Shown piece by piece: positions 1 through 8,367 of a DNA stretch of 61,374 nt. A model generated the notes under the pieces. That model was not told the origin of the DNA and made no database searches. It saw nothing but the letters and a program-made list of their open reading frames with translations. Made by a program: the position numbers and the translations under genes. Every line of letters starts with the position of its first letter. Positions within the stretch are counted from its first letter, which is position 1. This DNA is from Peptococcaceae bacterium. GTDB lineage: Bacteria > Bacillota > Peptococcia > Peptococcales > Peptococcaceae. The stretch is from contig JAFYPD010000080.1 in NCBI GenBank assembly GCA_017547685.1, forward strand, positions 1 to 61,374, given 5' to 3'.

Positions 1-49
1 TAACTTCGAGAGAAGACGATAGATTAAGTCATTGAAGGAGGTGTACAGT

Positions 50-241
50 ATGTCTAGAAAATGTGAAATCTGCGGTAAAGGCGGCAGCGTTGGTATGCAG
101 GTCAGCCATTCCCATATCAGAACAAAAAAGAAATGGATGCCAAACATCCAGAAAGTAAGAGTTGTTGTGAACGGTACACCAAAGAAAATGAATGTATGCA
201 CCCGTTGCTTACGTTCCGGTAAAGTTCAGAGAGCTAACTAG
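50..241 (+). CDS. rpmB: Large ribosomal subunit protein bL28
   Basis: A 63-residue basic protein starting MSRKCEICGK, matching ribosomal protein L28 over its whole length. It carries the paired CxxC motifs (CEIC near residues 5-8 and CTRC near the C-terminus) found in zinc-binding versions of L28. The ATG at 50 is chosen because AAGGAGG lies at 35-41, a good distance upstream; a longer in-frame start at 32 has no such site. It is a single-gene unit, as L28 often is, and is followed directly by a terminator. It is a structural component of the 50S subunit. Recognition is secure. Confidence 0.95.
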   Translation: MSRKCEICGKGGSVGMQVSHSHIRTKKKWMPNIQKVRVVVNGTPKKMNVCTRCLRSGKVQRAN

Positions 242-248
242 TCATTTC

Positions 249-277
249 GCACCTTGTAACTGCAGGGTGCATTTTTT
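249..277 (+). terminator. Rho-independent terminator after rpmB
   Basis: Stem GCACCTTG (249-256) pairs with CAGGGTGC (263-270) with one G-U pair, followed by a T-run. Confidence 0.8.
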
Positions 278-379
278 ATTGTCTTTTTTATCTTGTAGAT
301 TTTGTCAGGTTTAAAACGGCCTGCATCCGGTTATATATGCAAGTAAAGAAAGACTATTTTTTAGAAAGGAAGATTCCCT

Positions 380-1057
380 ATGTTCATTACCCAGTTAGAA
401 TATCGTGAAAAACCAACCGCCACCAACTGGAAACGCATCACATTTCCAAAACATGTGAACCTCGCATCGGAAGATGCCGAACTGCCGGTTCGCCTGCTGC
501 GCATCATCGCCGCTCTGCCTGCCTTTGGCCGCAATGAGCAGCAGCATGGCTTTGCCGATGCCATCAGCCGTATGACATTTCTGGCTGGTCATCAGCAGTT
601 TATGTGGTTTGCAAAAAGCACCGTGCAGAACGGCAGCTTACTGGTGGATGAAGAAGAACTGTACGACAGCGGCGATGTGATGCTGATGCGCCGCGCCTTT
701 GGTGAAATGACCGTGTTCACCTCCGCCGACAGCGGCGAGAATGAAGCTATTCCGGCAGGGGAAACCATGCTGGTACAGCATCCGGAACTGGAAGTGCTGC
801 AGAAGGTACAGAAAGGCTTTTCGCTGGTACAGTTCCATCAGCTGACCGATGATAACGCCCAGGCTGTTCTTGCACAGATTACCGACGCACCGCACGGCAC
901 CCTCATTCTGTTAGACGGCAGCCGGTTATCCAGCCCGTTAGATGTATCCGCCGCAAAACGCAATGATTTACAGATAATCACCACCGGATGCACCGGTATT
1001 CCCAATATGACCATCACGCAGAAAAGAAAAATGATTTCCTGCCTCATTACTGAATAA
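380..1057 (+). CDS. Hypothetical protein, 225 residues
   Basis: I do not recognise this protein. It is 225 residues, soluble-looking, without signal peptide or membrane segment, and has alternating beta/alpha character. A purine-rich site (AGAAAGGAAGA, about 362-372) precedes the ATG. Codon use resembles the housekeeping neighbours, so it looks resident. It stands alone between rpmB and the convergent ferritin gene. The C-terminal part (about residues 150-205) reads like a small alpha/beta domain ending in an ILLDGSRL stretch, but I cannot assign a family. It is real as a gene because of its length, ribosome site and the terminator behind it. Confidence 0.75.
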   Translation: MFITQLEYREKPTATNWKRITFPKHVNLASEDAELPVRLLRIIAALPAFGRNEQQHGFADAISRMTFLAGHQQFMWFAKSTVQNGSLLVDEEELYDSGDVMLMRRAFGEMTVFTSADSGENEAIPAGETMLVQHPELEVLQKVQKGFSLVQFHQLTDDNAQAVLAQITDAPHGTLILLDGSRLSSPLDVSAAKRNDLQIITTGCTGIPNMTITQKRKMISCLITE

Positions 1058-1061
1058 TACA

Positions 1062-1110
1062 AAAGCAGATTGCATCTCCCAGACAGAGATATACAATCTG
1101 CTTTCTTTAT
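1062..1110. terminator. Bidirectional terminator between convergent genes
   Basis: Perfect 11-bp stem AAAGCAGATTG (1062-1072) with CAATCTGCTTT (1094-1104); A-run on the left, T-rich on the right. It can serve both the plus-strand hypothetical gene and the minus-strand ferritin gene. Confidence 0.75.
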
Positions 1111-1132
1111 CATATAAGCTGTTTTATATTTT

Positions 1133-1645
1133 TTACAGTACCAGAGACGGCGCTGCATATACTCTTGTTTTTAATTCATCATTCAAGAGATACAGACTTC
1201 TCGGGTCATTGCCGAACAGTTCCATTTTACTGATTAGATCCTGAGCATTCTTTTCTTCCTCGCCCTGTTCTTTCACAAACCAGTCTAAAAACTGTGCGGT
1301 TCGGAAATCTTTTTCCTCCTGCGCTGCAGCGTAGATCTGATAAATCAGGCTGGTTACATATTCCTCATGATCCAGTCCTGCCTGCAGCACACCCATCGGG
1401 CTGTCCAGCGGCACATCCGGTTTCGCAATGGCTTCCAGTTCTACACGGGCACCATTGTTATGCAGATACTGATAAAACAGCATCGCATGATCCCGCTCCT
1501 CCTGCGCCTGGATTTTATACCAGTGTGCAAATCCGTCCAGGCCTTTGGAGCCAAAATAGTTAGAAAAATCCAGATACAGATATGCCGAATAAAACTCATT
1601 GTTCACCTGCTGATTTAATAACTGTACCACTTTTTCATTTAACAT
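1133..1645 (-). CDS. ftnA: Non-heme ferritin
   Basis: A 170-residue four-helix ferritin of the bacterial FtnA type. The ferroxidase-site pattern is visible: Glu in NNEFYSAYLY, then QEERDHA (E-x2-H) near residue 50 and an EQGEEEKN glutamate cluster on a later helix. It stores iron as a ferric mineral in a 24-subunit shell in the cytoplasm. Two in-frame ATGs lie at 1651 and 1645; the strong AAAGGGGG site at 1654-1661 is only 2 nt from the first but 8 nt from the second, so 1645 (MLNEKVV) is preferred. It is a single gene ending at the shared terminator. Its presence fits an anaerobe managing iron and oxidative stress. Confidence 0.93.
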   Translation of the reverse strand: MLNEKVVQLLNQQVNNEFYSAYLYLDFSNYFGSKGLDGFAHWYKIQAQEERDHAMLFYQYLHNNGARVELEAIAKPDVPLDSPMGVLQAGLDHEEYVTSLIYQIYAAAQEEKDFRTAQFLDWFVKEQGEEEKNAQDLISKMELFGNDPRSLYLLNDELKTRVYAAPSLVL

Positions 1646-1719
1646 AGCCATATCCCCCTTTGGTTGTTTATAATCTATTTATACCATACATTATATAATT
1701 TTAAACACGGCCTATCCTG

Positions 1720-2178
1720 TTAAAATACACAGGATTTTTTTCGATATCTCCAAAAACCGATAGCCGCAGTTATCAGAATACAGCCAATTAACACCGCCAA
1801 TGGGCTTTTTGTCAAAAGCGCCAGCGGAAATGCAAACGGAAATATCATTATAAGAACCAGCATTGCCATATCAAACGCCCCGCCTATCAGCGCAACAAAA
1901 ACAAACATCAGAATAATCAAAACATTTAAAATAGTCACTAAATAATTCATTACCCACTGCAAAGAACCCTCATCATAAATCCACCAGAGAACAATGCAGG
2001 CATAAAAACTAATCCATAATACATAGTACGGATTAACAACATACAACGGATTTGAAGACACTATACCGTAAAATGTACTTACCCACGCCATCGGTTCCAG
2101 TAAAGCAGCTACATACAGCAGTATTCTGGCAATCATGTTCTGCTTCAATGTTTGTTTTAATTTTTGTACCCGTGTCAT
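1720..2178 (-). CDS. Small membrane protein, paralogue A
   Basis: A 152-residue protein with about four hydrophobic membrane segments and a basic N-terminus and C-terminus. It is clearly related to the gene directly upstream (1720-2178 versus 2175-2660): both start MT-V-KLK, have a run like AR-LLY-AAL-EP near residue 20, then NPY-V-WI-FY about 30 residues later. The two overlap by 4 nt (ATGA), so they are translationally coupled. I do not recognise the family. The pair may form a heteromeric membrane complex, or be an immunity/abortive-infection-like unit, but nothing in the sequence decides this. Confidence 0.7.
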   Translation of the reverse strand: MTRVQKLKQTLKQNMIARILLYVAALLEPMAWVSTFYGIVSSNPLYVVNPYYVLWISFYACIVLWWIYDEGSLQWVMNYLVTILNVLIILMFVFVALIGGAFDMAMLVLIMIFPFAFPLALLTKSPLAVLIGCILITAAIGFWRYRKKSCVF

Positions 2179-2660
2179 ACATTTTCCCCTTCCATCTGTT
2201 CAATGCATTTTTTATCCCACCGTAAAATGCCCCCGATAATACACACCAGAATTGCCACCATAACAAAGAATAAAATCAATGTTTTCGTAAAATCAAGTGT
2301 TATCCCCGCCATTCTCAAAACAGAATCCGTAAACGGACAAATCATAAGCAGCAGTACATATAAAGGTCCTGCCACACCGCCCATTAACGCACCCAGACAC
2401 CATAAGCCAGTCAGCAATCCATTGCTTATTACAAGAAAAAAATTGATAATACGTTCAGAAACTTTTCTATTACAGGCCCACAGCAGCAGTAAACAGCTAT
2501 AAAAACCAATCCATACCACATTATATGGATTTATCGGGAAGTCTATGATCGAAAACAGCATAATGGAAGTGAATGGTTCCACCAATGCTGCTGCATATAA
2601 AAACAATCTTGCAAAAAGATTCTGACTCAGAAAATTTTTCAGTTTACTTACCCATGTCAT
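2175..2660 (-). CDS. Small membrane protein, paralogue B
   Basis: A 161-residue protein with about four membrane segments, first gene of a two-gene unit with its paralogue at 1720-2178. The shared start region and the NPYNVVWIGFY motif (versus NPYYVLWISFY in the paralogue) show tandem duplication followed by divergence. A GGTGAGGGT site lies just upstream of the ATG at 2660. The C-terminal tail is charged (WDKKCIEQMEGENV) and probably cytoplasmic. Function is unknown. Base composition is slightly more AT-rich than the ferritin gene, consistent with an accessory origin. Confidence 0.7.
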   Translation of the reverse strand: MTWVSKLKNFLSQNLFARLFLYAAALVEPFTSIMLFSIIDFPINPYNVVWIGFYSCLLLLWACNRKVSERIINFFLVISNGLLTGLWCLGALMGGVAGPLYVLLLMICPFTDSVLRMAGITLDFTKTLILFFVMVAILVCIIGGILRWDKKCIEQMEGENV

Positions 2661-2767
2661 ACCCTCACCTGCTTTCTAGTTTCTACAATTCCAGTTTACC
2701 ATAATAGCAGGTAGATGTAAAATAAAAAAGAAGCTGCGTAATAACAGCTTCTCCATTGCTCATCCGT

Positions 2768-3298
2768 TTATGCAACTTCATCAAAAATTTCTTTTACGGT
2801 GATTGTAAATTCGGTGCGGACTTTCGACTGAATCGTATTGTCAAAATTATAAATGTTGATTTCATCTGTACCAGCTTCCATAAAATTGTGCACAATCACT
2901 GTGCGGGACACCGGGTCGATAATCCAGTACTCTTTTACACCAGCCGCTTTATACTTGGCCGGTTTCACCATCAAGTCTCTCTGTTTGGTAGACGGGCTCA
3001 GCACTTCAAACACAATCTCCGGAATCTGTCGATCCTCTTTGCAGTACACTGACACATCCGGTTTTAACATTGTGTAAGTATCAATTTTCAGGTCATATTC
3101 AAATACAGTAACACAAAGCCCTTTCAATTTTTCTTTCGAGAGCGCAACAATATTACTGCCAATCTGCTGATGTTCAAAACTCGGACTCGGTGCCATCATC
3201 ACAACACCATCAATCAACTCGTACCGTAGATGGTCTTCTTTTTTCATAGCTTCAAATTCTTCTAAGGTAGTGGTTAACAATACTTCTACACCGGTCAT
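2768..3298 (-). CDS. Uma2 family (DUF820) PD-(D/E)XK nuclease-fold protein
   Basis: A 176-residue protein of the Uma2/DUF820 family, which has the PD-(D/E)XK restriction-endonuclease fold. Recognisable are the N-terminal YELIDGVV motif, the core KPDVSV followed by EIVFEVLSPST with its acidic residues, and the conserved GVKEYWIIDP stretch near residue 130. The family is abundant in cyanobacteria and scattered in Bacillota; biological roles are mostly unknown. A GGAGGGTGATTGC site supports the ATG at 3298. It is a single gene. The proposed nuclease activity is inferred from the fold only. Confidence 0.85.
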   Translation of the reverse strand: MTGVEVLLTTTLEEFEAMKKEDHLRYELIDGVVMMAPSPSFEHQQIGSNIVALSKEKLKGLCVTVFEYDLKIDTYTMLKPDVSVYCKEDRQIPEIVFEVLSPSTKQRDLMVKPAKYKAAGVKEYWIIDPVSRTVIVHNFMEAGTDEINIYNFDNTIQSKVRTEFTITVKEIFDEVA

Positions 3299-3384
3299 GC
3301 AATCACCCTCCTTGTATTATAGTATACCATAAACAGCAGGGAAAACAACAGCCCATCCGGTTTCTATCATGTACGATACACAAG

Positions 3385-3430
3385 AAAAAGGAGCCTCTGT
3401 CACAATGAAGTCACAGCGGCTCCTTTTCTT
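3385..3430 (-). terminator. Terminator downstream of the spore protein gene
   Basis: Stem AAAAGGAGCC / GGCTCCTTTT (3386-3395 and 3418-3427) between the minus-strand SASP and Uma2 genes, with A-rich sequence on the left giving a U-run on the minus transcript. The symmetrical T-run suggests it can act in both directions. Confidence 0.75.
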
Positions 3431-3462
3431 TTATCTGCGGTATGGTTTTGTTAGAACCGTAC

Positions 3463-3699
3463 TTATTTGCTCATACCCATTGTCATGGAAGAGCCGGAAC
3501 TTGGCATGTTCTGTTCCGCGTACTGAATCATTTTTTTCACCATGTAACCGCCTACGTAACCGTTTTCACGAGAGGTTAACTGACCTTTGTCAACGGTCTG
3601 ATAGTTATTCATACCTAATTCATTGGCAACTTCATATTTAAAGTTGTTCAGGAAGTTAGATGCGTTTGCTGCAGCTGGTTCATTAGAACTTCTGGACAT
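3463..3699 (-). CDS. Alpha/beta-type small acid-soluble spore protein
   Basis: A 78-residue alpha/beta SASP. The two family signatures are present: FKYEVANELG in the middle and the SRENGYVGGYMVKKMI block near the C-terminus. These proteins coat and protect DNA in dormant spores. An upstream in-frame GTG at 3708 lies almost inside the AAAGGGGGTG ribosome site, so the ATG at 3699 (MSRSSNEP) is the better start. It is expected to be expressed in the forespore under SigG, though I did not resolve that promoter. The gene shows that the organism belongs to a spore-forming lineage; it does not prove that this strain sporulates. Confidence 0.93.
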   Translation of the reverse strand: MSRSSNEPAAANASNFLNNFKYEVANELGMNNYQTVDKGQLTSRENGYVGGYMVKKMIQYAEQNMPSSGSSMTMGMSK

Positions 3700-3773
3700 C
3701 ACGTTCACCCCCTTTCAGGCTTGTAACTCTATTTTGTTCGGTTTCTGTTTTTCTATGCAATCCAGTTACTGGT

Positions 3774-3977
3774 TTACTTTGTGCAGTTATCCAGACGCAT
3801 GTCGCTTCTCATGTCACTTCTCTGGCTGTTTTTCATGTCGCTTTTCTGGTTCTGTTTCATATCACTTTTGGCACGAGTGCAGTTTTCCGCACGATTTTCA
3901 GCGCGGTTTTCTGCGTTGTTCTGCATTCTGCTGTCTGCTTTCTGCTTGAAAGATGGCTGTTCCTTTTGAGTTTTCAT
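3774..3977 (-). CDS. Small repetitive hydrophilic protein, possibly spore-associated
   Basis: A 67-residue, highly charged, Asn/Lys/Asp-rich protein. It consists of short repeats: AENRAENRAENC, then SDMKQNQKSDMKN and SDMRSDMR. A strong GAGGAGGTGAG site sits 6 nt before the ATG at 3977, so it is almost certainly translated. A longer upstream frame to 4061 has no ribosome site. It lies directly upstream of the SASP gene on the same strand. Small Asn/Lys-rich repetitive proteins next to spore genes are common in spore-forming Bacillota, so a coat or core role is a reasonable guess, but no family is recognised. Confidence 0.65.
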   Translation of the reverse strand: MKTQKEQPSFKQKADSRMQNNAENRAENRAENCTRAKSDMKQNQKSDMKNSQRSDMRSDMRLDNCTK

Positions 3978-4134
3978 CGCAAACTCACCTCCTCGAAGCA
4001 TATTGTGGCTTGAAACGGCTTTGCAAATACGAGGAAATATGTAGCACAATTCCCAGCGCATTTTATCATTTTAATTGACAAAACTTTCAGAAACGCGTAA
4101 TCTGAACATAGCGCTTTACAAGGACGTGATACCT

Positions 4135-4860
4135 ATGCTGGATTTACTGCCGATGCTGCTGATTTCCACATTTCTGGGCGGACTGGTACAGGGCATCAGC
4201 GGATTTGCCTTCGCCATTATCTTTCTGGCTGTCATGCAGTATTTTATGCCATATACAGAGCTGCTGGCGCTGTCTTCGGTGCTGGCCATCCTGATGCTGA
4301 CGGTAAATGTGTTTCTCTATCGGCACCATATTGTGTGGAAATGGATTCCTGTTCCATTATTCATCAATTTTATATTCACCATTGGTGCCATTGGCCTGCT
4401 GGAACAAACCATGGATTTCCCGTACTGGCACAAACTGCTGGGCGTGATGTTTATCCTGCTGTCCATTTACATGTACTTTTTTCAGCAGAAAATCAGAATT
4501 CGCCCGACGCTGACCAACGCGCTGCTTTTCTGCGGGGCAGGCGGTATTCTGGGCGGTCTGTTCGGCGTTGGCGGCCCGCCAGTGGTACTGTACTTTCTTG
4601 CCCTGGCTGACAGCAAAGAAAACTATTTCAGTACAACCCAGATGTTCTTCTGGTTCAATATGGTGTACGATTTTCTGGGCCGCATGGCAAACGGTATGGT
4701 TACTGCTTTAACCTTCCAGTATGCCGCCTCCTGTGCAGCAGCGGTCATCCTCGGGCTGTGGGCGGGAAGAAAGATTTTCGGCCGCATCAACGGTGACACA
4801 TTGAAAAAAATTGTCTATCTGGTGATGTTTTTAGACGGCTGGTATATGCTGCTGTCGTAG
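4135..4860 (+). CDS. TauE/SafE-type membrane transporter
   Basis: A 241-residue polytopic membrane protein of the TauE/SafE (TSUP) family, proposed exporters or importers of sulfite, sulfonates and related organic anions. Two glycine-rich half-repeats typical of the family are visible: LGGLVQGISGFAFA near the N-terminus and GGILGGLFGVGGPPVV in the middle. About seven to eight membrane segments are apparent. The start at 4135 is chosen because AAGGACGTG lies 7-8 nt upstream; the longest frame begins with an unlikely TTG at 4075. It is a single gene with its own strong terminator. The actual substrate cannot be read from the sequence. Confidence 0.85.
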   Translation: MLDLLPMLLISTFLGGLVQGISGFAFAIIFLAVMQYFMPYTELLALSSVLAILMLTVNVFLYRHHIVWKWIPVPLFINFIFTIGAIGLLEQTMDFPYWHKLLGVMFILLSIYMYFFQQKIRIRPTLTNALLFCGAGGILGGLFGVGGPPVVLYFLALADSKENYFSTTQMFFWFNMVYDFLGRMANGMVTALTFQYAASCAAAVILGLWAGRKIFGRINGDTLKKIVYLVMFLDGWYMLLS

Positions 4861-4880
4861 TTTTCATAGCATGCGCAGCA

Positions 4881-4940
4881 AAAAAGACCTGTATTCTATC
4901 GTTTTGGAAAAAATAAACGATGAAACCAGGTCTTTTTTTT
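4881..4940. terminator. Strong bidirectional terminator
   Basis: AAAAAGACCTG (4881-4891) pairs with CAGGTCTTTTT (4927-4937), with an inner ATCGTTT/AAACGAT stem. T-run on the plus strand, A-run on the left; it separates the TauE-like gene from the convergent YtxC-like gene. Confidence 0.85.
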
Positions 4941-5079
4941 GTTTCAAACAGACAGTTACGGGAAGACTATCATCTTCATCATCAATACCGAAACAATCAC
5001 CAGCATCAGCAGCCGAATAAGTTTTTCGCCGTTTTTGACGGGGTTTATGATACCGGCTGTCAGACAGGAACGCAAGAAC

Positions 5080-5865
5080 CTACCTGCTGTCTGCCTGCTG
5101 CCAGATTAACTGTTCTCCGAATACCCGCTGCAGCAGCCAGAGAAACTCGCTGGACTTTGGTGTCTCCTGCACACGCAGATAGATGATGCGCGGCAAAAGG
5201 GTAATCAGGATACTCATAATCAGATCGTTATCGCTGACATTGGTGATTTCCTCCTCCAGCAACGATTCCAGATAAATCTGGCGCAGATCATTGCCCCATT
5301 CATCGGTCAACGTAAACCGGTTCTGGTAGATGGTTAAATGGGCTTCTTCCAGCAATGGCGGCTGTACCGAAATAAAAAAACGCAGCAGTTCAATAAACTC
5401 TTCCTGCTCCAGTTCATCTTCTAATCGCTGATATTCCTCTTCCAGCAGCCGCTGCAGCACCCGTTTCAGCCTTCCGGCCGAAAATTGCAGATACCCGCCC
5501 ACATTAAAGCTGTCAGACTGCTGCATCAGGCGCTCCAGATCCTGACGGATCACTTTGCGCAGCTGCGGCTCCAGCTTTTCCATACGGCGCTTTGCCTGAT
5601 GCCGAAACGTTACATAATCGCCGGGCTCCAGCAGCTGCCGGTAATAACGGCTTTCCTCCTGCAGAATCCAGTGCATGCTCTCCTGAAAGATAACGGTTTC
5701 CATCAGGTCATACAGGTCTATCCTGTTTTCCGCCTGCAGCTGTACACGGTCATAACCCCGTTGCCGCAGCAGACCGATAACGGCATTGCCATGCTGTATC
5801 CAGTCCTGCAGTTCCGGGCTGCGTTTCAGTGCACCAGCCGGAATATCAAAAAAAATTTTTTGCAT
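5080..5865 (-). CDS. ytxC: YtxC-like sporulation protein
   Basis: A 261-residue soluble, mostly helical protein resembling YtxC, a poorly understood protein of spore-forming Bacillota. The match is strongest in the centre and C-terminal half: SFNVGGYLQFSAGRLK, the acidic LEEEYQRLEDELEQEEFIELLRFF region written here as adjacent short motifs, and FTLTDEWGNDL. The ATG at 5865 is preferred over the GTG at 5871, because GAGGAG at 5875-5880 is 9 nt from the former. YtxC has no established molecular function. Together with the SASP gene it supports a sporulation background. Confidence 0.65.
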   Translation of the reverse strand: MQKIFFDIPAGALKRSPELQDWIQHGNAVIGLLRQRGYDRVQLQAENRIDLYDLMETVIFQESMHWILQEESRYYRQLLEPGDYVTFRHQAKRRMEKLEPQLRKVIRQDLERLMQQSDSFNVGGYLQFSAGRLKRVLQRLLEEEYQRLEDELEQEEFIELLRFFISVQPPLLEEAHLTIYQNRFTLTDEWGNDLRQIYLESLLEEEITNVSDNDLIMSILITLLPRIIYLRVQETPKSSEFLWLLQRVFGEQLIWQQADSR

Positions 5866-5969
5866 CTGCACCAGCTCCTCGCAACTATTCTACGATATTC
5901 TATGAAAGATATGCCGCAAGATTGCTGCTAGCAAAGCCTTTCTTTTCCGCAGATACGTTTTCTTTCTAA

Positions 5970-5997
5970 TTGTATTTTCTGCAAAACGTGCTATACT
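5970..5997 (+). promoter_or_regulatory. Predicted sigma-A promoter of the DUF1847 gene
   Basis: TTGTAT, 16-nt spacer, TATACT; it lies 37 nt before the ATG. Confidence 0.5.
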
Positions 5998-6033
5998 GAA
6001 AGAAGACAATTTATTTAGAAAAGAGTGACTGTT

Positions 6034-6684
6034 ATGACAAATGAACCACTAACCTTATCCTGTATCGACTGTGCAGCGAAAGCCTGTAAAAAAGGAGAGG
6101 CAGAAAAATATCCTGCCTTCTGTCTGACAAAAAACATGGATCCAGCTCTGCTGCAGGAAGCACTGGACTGTTACAAAGAGGAAGAAAACAGCCGCGTGAT
6201 GATTAACGCTGCCAATGTAGAATCGGATTTTTACGGCAAAATGACACGTGTAGAAGAAACTGTAGAATTTGCAAAACGCATTGGTGCAAAAAAAATCGGT
6301 ATTGCAACCTGTCTGGGGTTACTGGAAGAATCTAAAATTTTTGCAAAGCTGCTGCGCAAAAAAGGGTTTGAAGTATTCGGCATCTGCTGTAAAGCAGGTG
6401 CTGTTCCAAAAGTTGACATTGGCATTGATGCAAAATGTGAAAACAGCGGCAAAACTATGTGCAACCCGATTCTGCAGGCTAAAATGCTGAATCAGGAACA
6501 GACCGACCTGAACGTAGCCATCGGCCTGTGTGTAGGCCATGACAGCCTGTTTTACAAATATTCTGATGCACTGGTTACCACTCTGGTGGCAAAAGACCGC
6601 GTGACCGGCCACAATCCGTGTGCAATCCTGTACAACATGCATCATTATTACAGAGGCCTGATGGAAGACAATGAACAAAAATAA
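6034..6684 (+). CDS. DUF1847 cysteine-rich metal-binding protein
   Basis: A 216-residue protein of the DUF1847 family. The N-terminus holds CIDCAAKACKKGE and a further Cys about 14 residues on, a likely metal or Fe-S site. Further cysteines occur in ATCLGLLEES, GICCKAGAVPK and AIGLCVGHDS, all regularly placed as in the family. Members occur in anaerobes and are thought to bind metal or a cofactor; no reaction is established. The ATG at 6034 is preferred to the GTG at 6025. It has its own promoter and terminator, so it is probably monocistronic. Confidence 0.82.
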   Translation: MTNEPLTLSCIDCAAKACKKGEAEKYPAFCLTKNMDPALLQEALDCYKEEENSRVMINAANVESDFYGKMTRVEETVEFAKRIGAKKIGIATCLGLLEESKIFAKLLRKKGFEVFGICCKAGAVPKVDIGIDAKCENSGKTMCNPILQAKMLNQEQTDLNVAIGLCVGHDSLFYKYSDALVTTLVAKDRVTGHNPCAILYNMHHYYRGLMEDNEQK

Positions 6685-6712
6685 ATTTGTTGTTTCATCG
6701 TTCCAGCGATAC

Positions 6713-6745
6713 CAGCCTGATATCTTATTGATATCAGGCTGTTTT
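6713..6745 (+). terminator. Terminator after the DUF1847 gene
   Basis: Perfect 12-bp stem CAGCCTGATATC (6713-6724) with GATATCAGGCTG (6730-6741), then a T-rich tract. Confidence 0.8.
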
Positions 6746-6820
6746 GCTAAAAGCGTGCAAAGATTCTGTGCACAGGATACACACACTACATACATTTTTC
6801 CACCCCTCAAAGAATAATAG

Positions 6821-6849
6821 TTGACGCAACCGTAAAGTTCCTGTAAAAT
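6821..6849 (+). promoter_or_regulatory. Predicted sigma-A promoter of the amino-acid symporter
   Basis: TTGACG, 17-nt spacer, TAAAAT, positioned 35 nt before the coding start. Confidence 0.65.
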
Positions 6850-6883
6850 GAGGTATTACGTTAAATATAGAAAGGGTTTTGTT

Positions 6884-8302
6884 ATGGAAGTATTTGCAAG
6901 TATTGTTCGTACAATCAGCGGCTGGCTGTACAGCTATATCCTGATTGCCCTGCTGATTTTCGCAGGTCTTTGTTTTACGCTTCGGACAGGGTTCGTGCAA
7001 TTTCGCATGTTAAGAGAATCTCTTCGTGTTATCAGTGAACCTCGCAAAGACAAAGATGCAACTTCTTCGTTTCAGGCTCTGATGGTTTCCACCGCATCCC
7101 GCGTTGGGACTGGTAACATTGTTGGTGTTACCGGCGCTATCATTGCAGGCGGTCCCGGGGCTGTATTCTGGATGTGGGTTATCGCTCTGATAGGCGGTGC
7201 CTCCGCATTCGTTGAGTCCACACTGGCGCTGATTTATAAAAAGAAAGGTGAAAACAGTTCTTACGGCGGGCCGGCCTACTATATCAAACAGGCATTACAC
7301 TCTCCGGCACTGGGCGGCGCTTTTGCCATCGCTCTGATTCTCACCTACATGGGTGGTTTCAACGCTCTGGCATCTTATAACATGACTGACTTTGTGAAAG
7401 CATATTTCCCAGGTGAAAACGCAACCTTAATCATCGGTGCTGTGATTGCTGTTCTGGCGGCACTGGTTATTCTGGGCGGCGGCAAGCGTATTTCCAGAGT
7501 AACACAGGTTATCGTGCCGGTTATGGCAATGCTGTACATCGGTGTAGCTCTGACTGTTGTGATTCTAAACATTGAAAATCTGCCGGTTATGTTCCAGATG
7601 ATTTTCAGTGAAGCATTTAATCCGCAGTCTGCATTCGGCGGTTTGATGGGTGCTGCTATGATGAACGGGATCAAACGCGGTCTGTACTCCAACGAAGCGG
7701 GTATCGGTTCCGCGCCGAACGCTGCAGCGTCTGCTGATGTGTCTCATCCGGTAAAACAGGGTCTGGTTCAGATGCTGGCTGTATTTCTGGATACACTGGT
7801 CATCTGTACTGCAACTGCATTTATGCTTCTGTGCACCAATCTGGATGCTTCTCTGTATATTGATGCAGCTGGCGACACCATGAACGCTGCATACATTCAG
7901 GATTCTCTGATTGCCAACTTTGGTGCATTCGGCAGCTTCTTCATCACTGCCGCTCTGGCCCTGTTCGCATATACTACCCTGATAGGTAACTACTATTATG
8001 CAGAAATGAACATCAACTATCTGATTGAAGACGCAACTAAAAATAAAACCTTTATGCTGTGCTATCGTCTTGCGGCGGTATTTGTTATCTTTATCGGTGC
8101 GCAGTTCAGTGCCGGTCTGGCATGGGATTTAGCCGATGTACTCATGGGCTGCATGGCACTGATTAACGTTCCGGTCTGCCTCATTCTGAGCGGCACCGCA
8201 TGCAAAGCGCTGGATGATTACATGAAACAGCGCAGGGAAGGGAAAGACCCTGTCTTCAAGGCTGCAGACATCGGTATTCATGACACAGAATACTGGAAAT
8301 AA
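6884..8302 (+). CDS. Alanine/glycine:cation symporter (AGCS) family transporter
   Basis: A 472-residue integral membrane protein of the AGCS family, which takes up alanine or glycine with sodium or protons. Typical motifs are seen: the TASRVGTGNIVGV block near residue 80, GGPGAVFWMWV, the NGIKRGLYSNEAGIGSAPNAAA block with its conserved SNEAG, and the long hydrophobic C-terminal half. About ten to eleven membrane segments are evident. The start at 6884 follows AGAAAGGG; 12 further residues of the longest frame lack a ribosome site. It has its own promoter and a terminator. Confidence 0.93.
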   Translation: MEVFASIVRTISGWLYSYILIALLIFAGLCFTLRTGFVQFRMLRESLRVISEPRKDKDATSSFQALMVSTASRVGTGNIVGVTGAIIAGGPGAVFWMWVIALIGGASAFVESTLALIYKKKGENSSYGGPAYYIKQALHSPALGGAFAIALILTYMGGFNALASYNMTDFVKAYFPGENATLIIGAVIAVLAALVILGGGKRISRVTQVIVPVMAMLYIGVALTVVILNIENLPVMFQMIFSEAFNPQSAFGGLMGAAMMNGIKRGLYSNEAGIGSAPNAAASADVSHPVKQGLVQMLAVFLDTLVICTATAFMLLCTNLDASLYIDAAGDTMNAAYIQDSLIANFGAFGSFFITAALALFAYTTLIGNYYYAEMNINYLIEDATKNKTFMLCYRLAAVFVIFIGAQFSAGLAWDLADVLMGCMALINVPVCLILSGTACKALDDYMKQRREGKDPVFKAADIGIHDTEYWK

Positions 8303-8324
8303 AATAATATCATAAAACAGCAAC

Positions 8325-8365
8325 AGGCTGAGACAAAACCGCAATTTGTCCCGGCCTACTTTTTT
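8325..8365 (+). terminator. Terminator after the AGCS gene
   Basis: AGGCTGAGACAAA (8325-8337) pairs with TTTGTCCCGGCCT (8345-8357) with G-U pairs, then a T-run; only 3 nt from the stop of the convergent ATPase gene. Confidence 0.75.
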
Positions 8366-8367
8366 AT

